DNA from: REEB95 sp963810055
GTDB lineage: Bacteria; Pseudomonadota; Alphaproteobacteria; ATCC43930; CGMCC-115725
Direction: 5' to 3'
NCBI GenBank assembly: GCA_963810055.1
Contig: CAWEME010000028.1
Coordinates: 1-64,000, forward strand
DNA: 64,000 nt
Position 1 is the first letter of the stretch; every line of letters begins with the position of its first letter. Made by a program: the position numbers and the translations under genes. Positions 26,188-34,478 of the stretch are shown here, in pieces. The notes under the pieces were generated by a model. The model saw only the letters and a list, made by a program, of their open reading frames with translations, was not told the DNA's origin and made no database searches.

Positions 26188-26505
26188 CTAGGCAGGTCCG
26201 ACGACGCCGGGGCAGTGTTGCCGGTAGGGCCCGCAACACTCCTGTTGAGGTATGTGACATTGGTGATAGGGCCCGCAACACTCCGCCGCAAGCATGACCT
26301 TGTCCGATTTGCGGAAGTCGCGGCCGAGTTTGAGATTGACGGGAATGACGCCGCCCACCGCGGCGGCATTGGTCAGGGTGACACTGACCTTCGAAGTTTT
26401 TTTGGGCCTGAGATGGATGCCGCCGCGCGCTTTTGCTGCATTGACGACCGAGTGTGTGACCTTCGGTGGTTTAATGGCCGCCGTCGACTTAGATCTGCGC
26501 TTCAT
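26188..26505 (-). CDS. RiPP precursor peptide with duplicated Cys-rich core
   Basis: A 105-residue peptide whose ATG lies inside the last codons of the radical SAM gene (17-base overlap), with AGAGGAG at ideal spacing. The first 74 residues are basic and leader-like (MKRRSKSTAAIKPPK... with GG pairs at 28-29 and 51-52). The C-terminus holds two near-copies of a motif, ECCGPYHQC (75-83) and ECCGPYRQHC (89-98), spaced by 14 residues, then PGVVGPA. Six Cys (76, 77, 83, 90, 91, 98) all lie in this core. The coupled maturase implies cysteine thioether links or Tyr-x-Gln cyclophanes. The product is not a known peptide to me. Confidence 0.75.
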   Translation of the reverse strand: MKRRSKSTAAIKPPKVTHSVVNAAKARGGIHLRPKKTSKVSVTLTNAAAVGGVIPVNLKLGRDFRKSDKVMLAAECCGPYHQCHIPQQECCGPYRQHCPGVVGPA

Positions 26506-27868
26506 GGGTTTCTCCTCTGGGTTCAGTTTTGCGAGCGATGACATACGCCTTCAAGGTTTCGGCAATGGCCTCCTTGTTCTGGTGGCAGTAAGGCTTGAAT
26601 ATCGAACCCGTTTGAGCTCTTGCCTTGGCCGGGCATCCGCCGCCGCAGAAAAGCGCCAACGAACACTCGAGGCATTCCGGGATGTTGAGGATGTGCCGGT
26701 CGGAATAGGTTTGTTGCGCGGGAAGGAATCCGAGCTTTCCGTTGGAAATGGATCCGATCCGCCGCTCCCGATTTCCCGCGTCTTCGTAACAATCGTAAAT
26801 GTCTCCCAGCGGGTCGACGACCCTGACGGTATCGCTTCCCGCGCCGCAGAAATGCGTTCTGGGAAGGAATTTTTCTTCCTGCATATCCACGAGATATCTG
26901 AGAAATTCCAGGCCCGCAGAGGGCGGATTGACGGTTTTTTTGGCAACGCGCTCGAAGAGATTTCGGAATTCACCCACGTCTTCTTTCGAGCAATCGGTGA
27001 AATCATTGAGCGCCGCGAAATACAACTGCACGTTGCCGCCCGTGATCTTTTCCCGATCCAGATATTCGACCAGTTCCCTGGCGGAATCCATTTGTTGCGG
27101 GTGCGTATGAACGCGCAGCAGAACATTTGCGCTGGTCTTCTTCAGCATCCGAAGCGCCGCGATGATATCGTTGAATGTGGGTTTTCCGGACGATGGGACG
27201 CGTTGGCTGTCGTGGTAAGAACGGTTTCCGTCAAGGGTGACTTGGACGGTTTGAATCTTGCCGTATTCCCGTCCGAACAGATCGATCATCCGCGGCACGA
27301 ACAGGCCGTTTGTCGTGGTGGAAATTCCCACGGAGTGCTGCTTCGCGTACCGCAAAATCCGCAAGATCGCTTCCCGGTTGGCGGGAAGAAACGGTTCGCC
27401 GCCAAAAATAGTGAAAAATATCTTGTTCGTCCGATACGCCGCGGGGAACAGCTTCGGAAGATAACGCGTCAAAATCTCATCGGTCATTTCCGCGCGCATG
27501 CGCGCCGCCCTCGATTGTCTTGGCAGGTCTTTTTGGAAACAGTACTTGCAGGCAAGGTTGCAGTTATAGGTCAAAATGAAACTGAGGCATAACTCGCGCT
27601 TTGCCATCAATTCGGTGTTTTGTTTCAGAATGAAACGAGCCTGCTTCTTGAAGGCGTCGTATTCCTGTTTCCGGGACAGCGTCGTGAGATGCCCGCGCTC
27701 GAGCAGACGATCCTTTTCCTTGTCCGACAGGATCGAAAAATCGTTGCCCGTCATTCTCTCGGCATAGTCCAGCGGCACGAGATCCATGCATAAGGAAATC
27801 CCGCTGAAAAGAAGGGAAGTCCCGTCTCCCATGTCGACGCTGTTCATGTAAGAACTGCTACGAATCAT
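26489..27868 (-). CDS. Radical SAM/SPASM peptide maturase
   Basis: A 459-residue enzyme. The radical SAM cluster motif CNLACKYC (Cys 103, 107, 110) is followed by GGEP (156-159). The C-terminal SPASM domain has Cys 341, 360, 399, 402, 408, 412 and 428, enough for two auxiliary Fe-S clusters. The first 90 residues may recognise the leader. The start at 27868 has GGAG eight bases upstream. GC content is lower than in neighbours, which suggests acquisition by transfer. The precursor gene overlaps its end, so the two are translationally coupled. Family membership is firm; the exact chemistry is inferred. Confidence 0.9.
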   Translation of the reverse strand: MIRSSSYMNSVDMGDGTSLLFSGISLCMDLVPLDYAERMTGNDFSILSDKEKDRLLERGHLTTLSRKQEYDAFKKQARFILKQNTELMAKRELCLSFILTYNCNLACKYCFQKDLPRQSRAARMRAEMTDEILTRYLPKLFPAAYRTNKIFFTIFGGEPFLPANREAILRILRYAKQHSVGISTTTNGLFVPRMIDLFGREYGKIQTVQVTLDGNRSYHDSQRVPSSGKPTFNDIIAALRMLKKTSANVLLRVHTHPQQMDSARELVEYLDREKITGGNVQLYFAALNDFTDCSKEDVGEFRNLFERVAKKTVNPPSAGLEFLRYLVDMQEEKFLPRTHFCGAGSDTVRVVDPLGDIYDCYEDAGNRERRIGSISNGKLGFLPAQQTYSDRHILNIPECLECSLALFCGGGCPAKARAQTGSIFKPYCHQNKEAIAETLKAYVIARKTEPRGETHEAQI

Positions 27869-27958
27869 CGATTGGCTCCCATACCGGGATGGCGCAGCCG
27901 ATAAACTTCCGAGACTAAAATACCGTTTTATAGAAGGACGTAATCCGGAATGTTTTTA

Positions 27959-27999
27959 ATCTTACGCTGTCTCGCCTCGGCCTTATTGATTTAGATCAA
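27959..27999 (-). promoter_or_regulatory. FNR/FixK-type operator and -10 upstream of the RiPP locus
   Basis: TTGAT-TTAG-ATCAA (27986-27999) is a perfect match to the FNR/FixK consensus TTGATNNNNATCAA. On the minus strand a TAAGAT element lies at 27964-27959. If transcription starts near 27952, the box is centred about 40-41 bases upstream, the class II activator position. The leader would be about 84 bases long. The only gene downstream in this direction is the maturase. Confidence 0.7.
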
Positions 28000-28052
28000 T
28001 GCGCCATGGTTTCTATGCGGTTCGGCAACCCTCGGTTGCCGCGGCCAGAGGC

Positions 28053-28691
28053 TTACTTCCTCGCCAGCAGAAACAGCCCCTGCTCGGCCAGGAGATTGGC
28101 GAGGGCGCCGACCGGGTTGAGGCGGTAGGGCCGGCCCCAACGGTCGAGCGAGATGCTGCGCTCGATGCGGATGCCTTCCTGGGCGCAGAGCGTGGCGAAA
28201 TCCTGGATGGTGCAGAGATGGATGTTGGGCGTCTCGTACCAGGGAAAGGGCAGGAGCGCCGTCTTCGGCAGCCGGCCCCGCGTCAGCAGGCTCGCCCTGA
28301 TGCGCCAATGGCCGAAATTCGGGATCGAGACGATGGCGCGCTTGCCGATGCGCGCCAGATGCAGCAGCACCTGGCGCGGGTTGCGCGTCGCCTGCAGCGT
28401 CTGGCTCAACACCACGTAATCGAAGGCGTCGGAGGGATAATCCGCCAGATCGTTGTCGGCGTCGCCCTGGATCACGCTGAGGCCGTGGCGCACGCAGGCG
28501 TTCACGCCCGATTGCGACAGCTCCATGCCGCGCCCGTCCACGTTCTTCTCGCGGGAGAGATAGGACAGCAATTCGCCGTCGCCGCAGCCGATGTCGAGCA
28601 CGCGCGAGCCCGGCTCGATCATTTCGGCGGCCAGGCGCAGATCGCCGCGCAACTCGGGCGGCGCCGCGAAGTTTCTGGCGTCCATGCTCAT
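28053..28691 (-). CDS. metW: Methionine biosynthesis protein MetW
   Basis: A 212-residue SAM-fold methyltransferase-like protein that works with MetX in homoserine acylation. The glycine motif VLDIGCGDGELL is near residue 33, with ADYPSDAFDYVVLSQTLQ and FGHWRIRASLLTRGR further on, all typical of MetW. The ATG overlaps the metX stop by four bases, so the genes are translationally coupled, the conserved arrangement in proteobacteria. Confidence 0.93.
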   Translation of the reverse strand: MSMDARNFAAPPELRGDLRLAAEMIEPGSRVLDIGCGDGELLSYLSREKNVDGRGMELSQSGVNACVRHGLSVIQGDADNDLADYPSDAFDYVVLSQTLQATRNPRQVLLHLARIGKRAIVSIPNFGHWRIRASLLTRGRLPKTALLPFPWYETPNIHLCTIQDFATLCAQEGIRIERSISLDRWGRPYRLNPVGALANLLAEQGLFLLARK

Positions 28692-29857
28692 CCCGCCTTC
28701 AATCCGCGATGCTGGGCGCAGCCGTCGAGGAAACCGCGCAGCGTGGCGTGGAATTCCGGCTCGTCCAGGAGGAAGGCGTCGTGGCCCTTGTCGGTCGCCA
28801 CTTCGACGAAGCTGACATTGGCGGCGGCCGCGTTCAGCGCGTGCACGATCTCGCGGCTCTCGGCCGTGGGATAAAGCCAATCGCTGGTGAAGGAGATGAC
28901 GCAGAAGCGCGTCCGCGTCCCCTTGAAGGCGTTGGCGAGGACGCCGTCATGCTCGGCCGCGAGATCGAAATAATCGCAGGCGCGGGTCATGTAGAGATAG
29001 GAATTGGCGTCGAAACGCTCGACGAAGCTGATCCCCTGGTGGCGCAGATAATTCTCCACCTGGAAATCGGCGTCGAAGCTGAAGCCCAGCGCGTTGCGGT
29101 CCTGGAGGTTGCGGCCGAATTTGCGGTGCAGCGCCTGTTCCGAGAGATAGGTGATGTGCGCGGCCATGCGCGCCACCGCCAGGCCGCGCGACGGATTGCG
29201 CCCCTGCTGCTGGTAATTGCCGCCGCACCACTCGGGATCGGCCATGATCGCCTGGCGCCCGACCTCGTGGAAGGCGATGTTCTGCGCCGAATGCCGCGCC
29301 GCGCTGGCGATGGGCACCGCGGAAAAGACGCGTTCGGGATAGGCCGAGGCCCATTCCAGCACCTGCATCCCGCCCATCGAGCCGCCGGTGACGCAGAACA
29401 ATTGCTCGATGCCGAGATGGTCGAGCAGCTTCACCTGCGCGCGCACCATGTCGGCGATGGTGTAGACCGGGAAGGTCAGGCCCCAGGGTTTGCCGGTGGC
29501 CGGGTCGATTTCGGCCGGCCCGGTCGAGCCCATGCAGCCGCCCAGCACGTTGGGGCAGATCAGGAAATAGCGGTCGGTGTCGAGCACCTTGCCCGGCCCG
29601 ACCAGGATGTCCCACCAGCCCGGCTTGCCGGTGATGGGATGCGGCTCGGCCACGTATTGGTCGCCGGTGAGGGCGTGGCAGATGAGGATGGCGTTCGACC
29701 GCTCCGCGTTAAGCTTGCCGTAGGTGCTGTAGGCGATGGTGAAAGGGCCGAGATCGACGCCGGAATCGAGGCGCAGCTTTTCCGGCACGTCCAGGCGCAA
29801 TCCTGGACGTTGGGCGGCCGCTCCGGGCCGGGTTGTCGATGGCGGCGAAAGGTTCAT
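28688..29857 (-). CDS. metX: Homoserine O-acetyltransferase/O-succinyltransferase MetX
   Basis: A 389-residue alpha/beta hydrolase-fold acyltransferase that activates homoserine for methionine synthesis. It has CHALTGDQYVA, the nucleophile elbow GGSMGGMQ (Ser near 158), GGCMGSTGP, the acidic residue in SFTSDWLYP and the His in TDKGHDAFL. It is full length. The start at 29857 (MNLSPPS) follows a short leader with a possible promoter and small hairpin. Whether the acyl donor is acetyl- or succinyl-CoA cannot be read here. Confidence 0.94.
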   Translation of the reverse strand: MNLSPPSTTRPGAAAQRPGLRLDVPEKLRLDSGVDLGPFTIAYSTYGKLNAERSNAILICHALTGDQYVAEPHPITGKPGWWDILVGPGKVLDTDRYFLICPNVLGGCMGSTGPAEIDPATGKPWGLTFPVYTIADMVRAQVKLLDHLGIEQLFCVTGGSMGGMQVLEWASAYPERVFSAVPIASAARHSAQNIAFHEVGRQAIMADPEWCGGNYQQQGRNPSRGLAVARMAAHITYLSEQALHRKFGRNLQDRNALGFSFDADFQVENYLRHQGISFVERFDANSYLYMTRACDYFDLAAEHDGVLANAFKGTRTRFCVISFTSDWLYPTAESREIVHALNAAAANVSFVEVATDKGHDAFLLDEPEFHATLRGFLDGCAQHRGLKAG

Positions 29858-29891
29858 GCCCTGGATGCTGGTTATGCCGAAAAATGCTGTG

Positions 29892-29925
29892 GCGCTAGGT
29901 AGATAGCGCATGAACCCGCTGTCAA
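29892..29925 (-). promoter_or_regulatory. Possible metX promoter with hairpin
   Basis: On the minus strand TTGACA (29925-29920) is followed downstream by TATCTA (29905-29900). A perfect 6-base stem GCGCTA/TAGCGC with a 6-base loop (29892-29909) overlaps the latter. The spacer is 14 bases, shorter than ideal. I found no convincing SAM-II or SAM/SAH riboswitch. Confidence 0.3.
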
Positions 29926-30000
29926 TGTTTTCTTTGCTTTCGGGCGCTTGCGGAACTATCTCTATCGCCTCCCGTTTCCCGGCCAACCCCTTGGAAAGCC

Positions 30001-30891
30001 ATGGCTGATCGCCCCCGTTCGCTCAAAGACTTGCGCCAGGAGATCGACCGCGTCGACGCGCAGCTGCACGACCTGGTCATGCAGCGGGCGGCTTTGGTGG
30101 GCGAAGTGGCCGCGGCCAAGCGCTCGGACGGGTTGGCGGCCGAGGTGCCGGCGCGCGAGGCCGAGATCCTGCGCGGCCTGGTCAAGCGCCATGCCGGGCG
30201 CTTTCCGGCCGCCTCCTTGGTGCGGCTTTGGCGCGAGATCATGGGCGCGGCCATCACCATGCAGACCGAGTTCTCGGTGGCGGTGGCGGCGGACGAGTCC
30301 GATCCCGGCGTCTGGGACCTGGCGCGCGATCATTACGGCACGGCGGTGCCGATGACCGCCTATCGCAGCTCGACCGAGGTGATGCGCGCGCTCGCCGAGA
30401 ACCGCGCCAGCGCCGGCGTGGTGCCGGTGCCGGGCGACGGCGTCGAGGACGCCTGGTGGCGCACGCTCGCCTCCGCCGGCCTGGGCCCGCGCGTCACCGC
30501 GCGCCTGCCGTTCGGCGGACGCGGCAACGCGCGCGGCTCGCGCGACGCCTTCGTGCTGAGCAATGCCCCGACCGGGCCGGACAATTCCGAACGCAGCCTT
30601 TACGCCATCGAAGTGGCGGGCGAGGTGAGCCGCGGCGGCCTTTCCACCATGCTGGCGAACGCGAAGCTGCCGGCGACGCTGCTGGCGATGGCGCGGGTGG
30701 GCGGCGGCGCCACCGCCGGGCTGGTCGAGCTCGACGAGGGCGTGGCGCCCGAGGATGCGCGGCTGCAGAACCTGACCCCGCCCGGCGGCGAGACGCGCGC
30801 CCGGGCCTCGGCGCTCGGGTTCTACGCCCGGCCGCTCTCGGCGCAGGAGCTGGGGCCGAAAGAGCCGGCCCGGCCATCGGCGTCGCCATGA
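30001..30891 (+). CDS. Chorismate mutase with C-terminal prephenate dehydratase-like region
   Basis: A 296-residue protein. The N-terminal AroQ chorismate mutase domain shows LKDLRQEIDRVDAQLHDLV and ALVGEVAAAKR, with LWREIMGAAI near residue 80. The rest resembles the C-terminal segment of alphaproteobacterial chorismate mutases, including RSSTEVMRALAEN. The first gene of an aromatic amino acid operon, it converts chorismate to prephenate. Its last four bases overlap the hisC start (ATGA). Confidence 0.88.
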   Translation: MADRPRSLKDLRQEIDRVDAQLHDLVMQRAALVGEVAAAKRSDGLAAEVPAREAEILRGLVKRHAGRFPAASLVRLWREIMGAAITMQTEFSVAVAADESDPGVWDLARDHYGTAVPMTAYRSSTEVMRALAENRASAGVVPVPGDGVEDAWWRTLASAGLGPRVTARLPFGGRGNARGSRDAFVLSNAPTGPDNSERSLYAIEVAGEVSRGGLSTMLANAKLPATLLAMARVGGGATAGLVELDEGVAPEDARLQNLTPPGGETRARASALGFYARPLSAQELGPKEPARPSASP

Positions 30892-32013
30892 CCGCCAAAA
30901 CCGGCAAGCAGGAGGGCCCGGTGCCGCGCCCGGGCATTCTCGACATCGCGCCTTACATCGGCGGCGAAGCGAAAATCCCCGGCAACCGGAACCCGATCAA
31001 GCTCTCCTCGAACGAGAGCGCGCTGGGGCCGAGCCCCAAGGCGGTCGCCGCCTACAAGGCGCTGGCGGGCGAAATCCACCGCTATCCCGATGGCGGTTGC
31101 GCCGAATTGCGCGCGGCGCTGGGACGGATGCATGGAATAGATCAGTTCGCGCATCGTCTGCGGCGCGGGCTCGGACGAGCTGATCGGCTTGCTGGCGCGC
31201 GCCTATGCCGGGCCGGGCGACGAGGTGCTGTACAGCCGCCACGGTTTCCTGATGTACCCGATCGCGACTTTGTCGGCCGGGGCGACGCCGGTCGCGGTGC
31301 CGGAGAAGGATTTGACCTTCGACGTCGACGCGACGCTGAAACGCGTCGGGTCCAAGACCAAGATCGTGTTCATCGCCAATCCCAACAACCCGACCGGGAC
31401 CTATATCTCGTGGGCCGAGATGAATCGCCTCCATGCCGGGCTGCCGCCGCATGTGCTGCTGGTGATCGACGCGGCCTATGCCGAATTCGTCAGCCGCAAC
31501 GATTACGAGCCGGGGATCGAGCTGGTGAACCAAGCCACGAACGTGGCGATGACGCGGACGTTCTCCAAGATCTACGCGCTCGCGGCGCTGCGCCTGGGCT
31601 GGGCCTATTGCAGCGCGGAGATCGCCGACGTGCTCAACCGCGTGCGCAATCCTTTCAATGTCAACGCCGCGGCCCAGGCCGCCGGGCTGGCCGCGCTCGA
31701 AGACAAGGCCGCGTTGGCGCGCGCCTTCGAGCACAACAACATCTGGCGTCCCTGGCTCGAGCAGGAGCTCAAGGCGCTCGGGATCGGGATTCAGCCCGGC
31801 GTCGCCAATTTCGTGCTGGCGCGTTTCGGGACCGATGCCAAGGCCGCCGACGCGGCGCTGTCCTTCCTCCAGGCGCGCGGCATCATCGCCCGCCGCATGG
31901 CCGCCTATAAATTGCCGGAATGGGTGCGCATCACCACCGGCACCGAAAGCGAGATGAAGGAAGTGGCCGAAGCCGCCAAGGAATGGGCGCAAAGCCAGAG
32001 ACGCGCGTCGTGA
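30888..32013 (+). CDS. hisC: Histidinol-phosphate/aromatic aminotransferase, frameshifted
   Basis: A PLP-dependent class I/II aminotransferase of about 374 residues. The opening IKLSSNESALGPSP is the HisC signature, and the PLP lysine lies in RTFSKIYALAALRLGW. Between them VCGAGSDELI, NPNNPTG and LVIDAAYAEF are intact, but only if one base is removed near 31146 (a T in CAGTTCGCG). The context (chorismate mutase and tyrC) suggests an arogenate or aromatic transamination role besides histidine. The indel is probably a sequencing artefact. Confidence 0.88.
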
Positions 32014-32894
32014 GCGGGCCGATGTTCCAAAAGGTGGCCTTCATCGGCATCGGGCTGATCGGCTCCTCGCTCGCCCGGGTGATGATCCGCGACCAGCTCG
32101 CCGGGAAAATCACCGCCTGCGCGCGCAGCCAGAAAACCCTCGACGCGGTGAAGCGGCTGAAGCTCGCGGACAGCGTCACCGACGACCCGGCCGTTGCCGT
32201 GAAGGATGCGGACCTTGTCGTGCTGGCGGTGCCGCTTTCGGCCAATGCCGAGATCGGGAAACGCATCGCCCCCGCGCTGAAGCCGGGCGCCATCGTCACC
32301 GATGTCGGCTCGGTCAAGCAGGCGGTGATCCGGGATCTGCAGCCGGTGCTGCCCAAGGGCGTGTTCCTGGTGCCCGGGCATCCGGTGGCCGGCACCGAAT
32401 TCTCCGGCCCGGAGGCGGGTTTCGCCGATCTGTTCAAGGACCGCTGGTGCGTCTTGACGCCGGTTCCGGGCGGCGACGCGGCCGCCGTCGAAAAAGTAAA
32501 GCGGCTGTGGGAACATGCTGGGATGAAGGTGGTGGCGATGGACGCCTCGCACCACGACAAGGTGCTGGCGATCACCTCGCATCTGCCGCATCTCATCGCC
32601 TACACCATCGTCGGCACGGCGAGCGGGCTCGAGGACTCGCTCAAATCCGAGGTCATCAAATTCTCGGCCGGCGGCTTCCGCGACTTCACGCGCATTGCCG
32701 CCTCGGACCCGATCATGTGGCGCGACGTGTTCCTGAATAATCGGGAAGCGGTGCTGGAGATGCTGCAGCGCTTCAGCGAGGATCTGACCGCGTTGCAGCG
32801 CGCCATCCGCCACGGCGAGGGCAAGAAGCTCGAAGAGGTCTTCACCCGCACCCGCGCCATCCGCAAGTCGATTGTGGATGCGAAACAAGCGTAG
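32010..32894 (+). CDS. tyrC: Prephenate/arogenate dehydrogenase
   Basis: A 294-residue NAD(P)-dependent dehydrogenase for tyrosine synthesis. The Rossmann motif is FIGIGLIGSSLARV at the N-terminus, followed by GSVKQAV, the VPGHPVAGTEFSGPEAG catalytic-His region and TSHLPHLIAY. A GTG at 32010 overlaps the hisC stop (GTGA); an ATG four codons later is an alternative. The stop codon TAG is part of an inverted repeat copy (GCGTAGCAC). Confidence 0.92.
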   Translation: MSGPMFQKVAFIGIGLIGSSLARVMIRDQLAGKITACARSQKTLDAVKRLKLADSVTDDPAVAVKDADLVVLAVPLSANAEIGKRIAPALKPGAIVTDVGSVKQAVIRDLQPVLPKGVFLVPGHPVAGTEFSGPEAGFADLFKDRWCVLTPVPGGDAAAVEKVKRLWEHAGMKVVAMDASHHDKVLAITSHLPHLIAYTIVGTASGLEDSLKSEVIKFSAGGFRDFTRIAASDPIMWRDVFLNNREAVLEMLQRFSEDLTALQRAIRHGEGKKLEEVFTRTRAIRKSIVDAKQA

Positions 32895-32999
32895 CACAGC
32901 CGATGCGCGAACCCAGCGCATCGGCGTCGTGCGAAGTGTAGGGAGCGCGTAGCACAGCCGAGCGCCGGGTCTTTTAGGCGCGGGGCGTTATGCGAAGCC
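32889..32999. repeat. Inverted GCTTCGCAC/GTGCTACGC repeats (two copies)
   Basis: Two reverse-oriented copies follow tyrC. The first begins within the last two tyrC codons and supplies its TAG stop. The second ends 12 bases before the next start codon. Confidence 0.8.
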
Positions 33000-33011
33000 A
33001 AGGAGAAAACC

Positions 33012-33338
33012 ATGCACGCCGTCATCTTTGAAGTCGAGCCGAAAGATGGGCGCGAGGCGGATTACCTCGACCTCGCCGCCGCGCTCAAAGCCGATCTGGA
33101 GAAGATCGACGGCTTTATTTCCGTGGAGCGATTCAGGAGCATCGTCAAGCCGGGCAAGCTGCTGTCGCTGTCCTTCTGGCGCGACGCCGATTCAGTGAAA
33201 CGCTGGCGCGAGCACGCCAGGCACCGGTTGGCGCAAGCCAAAGGCCGCAACGAGGTGTTCGCCGATTACCGCATCAGCGTCGCCGAAATCGAGCGGCAAT
33301 ACGGCATGTTCGCGCGGGACCAGGCGCCGAAGGGGTAA
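33012..33338 (+). CDS. Antibiotic biosynthesis monooxygenase (ABM) family protein
   Basis: A 108-residue ferredoxin-like-fold protein. It has AVIFEVEPKDGREADYLDLA, DGFISVERFRS and LLSLSFWRDADSVKRWREH, the pattern of the ABM superfamily, with a His in the W-R-E-H-A-R-H segment. Members are heme-degrading or quinone-related monooxygenases or have unknown roles. GGAG lies just before the ATG. Confidence 0.85.
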   Translation: MHAVIFEVEPKDGREADYLDLAAALKADLEKIDGFISVERFRSIVKPGKLLSLSFWRDADSVKRWREHARHRLAQAKGRNEVFADYRISVAEIERQYGMFARDQAPKG

Positions 33339-33373
33339 GGCCTTGGCTTTGTTATGCCGCGCCCACTCCCATT

Positions 33374-33397
33374 CCCTCCCCCGCATGCGGGGGAGGG
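33374..33397. repeat. 24-bp perfect palindrome, second copy
   Basis: The same palindrome as at 16541-16564, with flanking sequence in the opposite order. It lies between the convergent ABM and DUF2125 genes, where it could end transcription from both sides. Confidence 0.75.
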
Positions 33398-33416
33398 TTA
33401 GGGTGGGGGGAGCTAC

Positions 33417-34424
33417 TCACTCCCAATTAATCACCGGCACGCGGGCCACGGCGGCGGGGCCGAGATAGAGCCGGTTGTCCTGCACCGTCAAGGGCGCGGT
33501 GATCTGCTTCTGCCCGTCCGGGCCGGGCTTGGCGAGCAATCCCAGCACCATCTTGGCGAGGCCGCCGTTTTGCCCGCTCATCTCGCCGTTGCCCACGGCG
33601 GCGTCGACGATCGCGTCCTGGCCTTCGACCGTCGCGGACAGCGCGGCGATGGGCTGGAGCCTGGCGTCGAGCGCGCCGGTGCCGTTGGCCGAAAGGTCGA
33701 GCGCGTCCCAGCGCAGATGGAAGGACTGCAATTCGACGATGCCGCCGCGGTCGCGCCAGGCGGTCAGCGCCGGCGCCAGCGGCCCTGGAAAAAACGCGCC
33801 GTCGATCGCGGCGGCGGCCGAAATCTCCTGGATGGTGTCGCTCAAGGGCGGCACGTCCCGCGGCAACACGACATGCGACAGGGTGACGGAGAGATCGAGG
33901 AAGGGATCGCGGTCGCTTTGGGGCGGTGTGGCCGGCTGGGACAGGCCCAGGCGCAGCTCGCCGATTTTCCAGCCCTCGGCGGCGCCGCTCCCGGACAGGT
34001 TGAGCGCGTCGATGTCGAGCGCGCCTTCGGGATCGAGCGGCAGGGTCAAATCGCCCGAAAAGCTGGCGGCGTCGAAGGCCACGGATTGCAGCAGCAATTC
34101 GAGCTTGGCGCCGCCGGGCGCGGCGAAGCGCCAGCGTTGCAAATTCCACGGGCCCGCCTCGAACACCATGACGCCGGCGCTCGCCTGGTAGGGCAGCGGC
34201 TTGAGCGATGCGATGAAGTAATTGTCGAAGCGGATTCGGAAGCCCCAGGGAAAACCTTCGACCGCAACGCCGTCCCAGTGCAGATCGTAACCCTCGGCCC
34301 GGCGCGCCTCGGCCCAGGGGTCGATGCCGGCGCGGATCCGCCCCGCCATGTAATACCAGTAGCCGCAATAAGCCACGGCAAGGAGGACGGCGAGGGCGGC
34401 GAGCCAGCGGATAAGGCGGCGCAT
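33417..34424 (-). CDS. DUF2125 domain protein
   Basis: A 335-residue protein with an N-terminal membrane anchor (LIRWLAALAVLLAVAYCGYW), then a beta-rich periplasmic body. DLHWDGVAVEGFPWGFRI is the hallmark segment of DUF2125. The protein is probably anchored in the inner membrane and faces the periplasm. Function unknown. Confidence 0.85.
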   Translation of the reverse strand: MRRLIRWLAALAVLLAVAYCGYWYYMAGRIRAGIDPWAEARRAEGYDLHWDGVAVEGFPWGFRIRFDNYFIASLKPLPYQASAGVMVFEAGPWNLQRWRFAAPGGAKLELLLQSVAFDAASFSGDLTLPLDPEGALDIDALNLSGSGAAEGWKIGELRLGLSQPATPPQSDRDPFLDLSVTLSHVVLPRDVPPLSDTIQEISAAAAIDGAFFPGPLAPALTAWRDRGGIVELQSFHLRWDALDLSANGTGALDARLQPIAALSATVEGQDAIVDAAVGNGEMSGQNGGLAKMVLGLLAKPGPDGQKQITAPLTVQDNRLYLGPAAVARVPVINWE

Positions 34425-34478
34425 GAGCGGACTATAGGTCGGCCGGTCCCGCCCGGTCGACAGGCTTTGCGATCGACT

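Noticed and set aside
26160..26369. Alternative frame over the precursor core with repeated RSVAGP
   Set aside because: It has a poor start and simply reflects the DNA duplication under the Cys-rich core; the overlapping frame has the ribosome binding site and the Cys pattern.
29858..29990. SAM-II or other methionine riboswitch before metX
   Set aside because: The leader shows only a short 6-base hairpin and none of the conserved pseudoknot sequence blocks I know.
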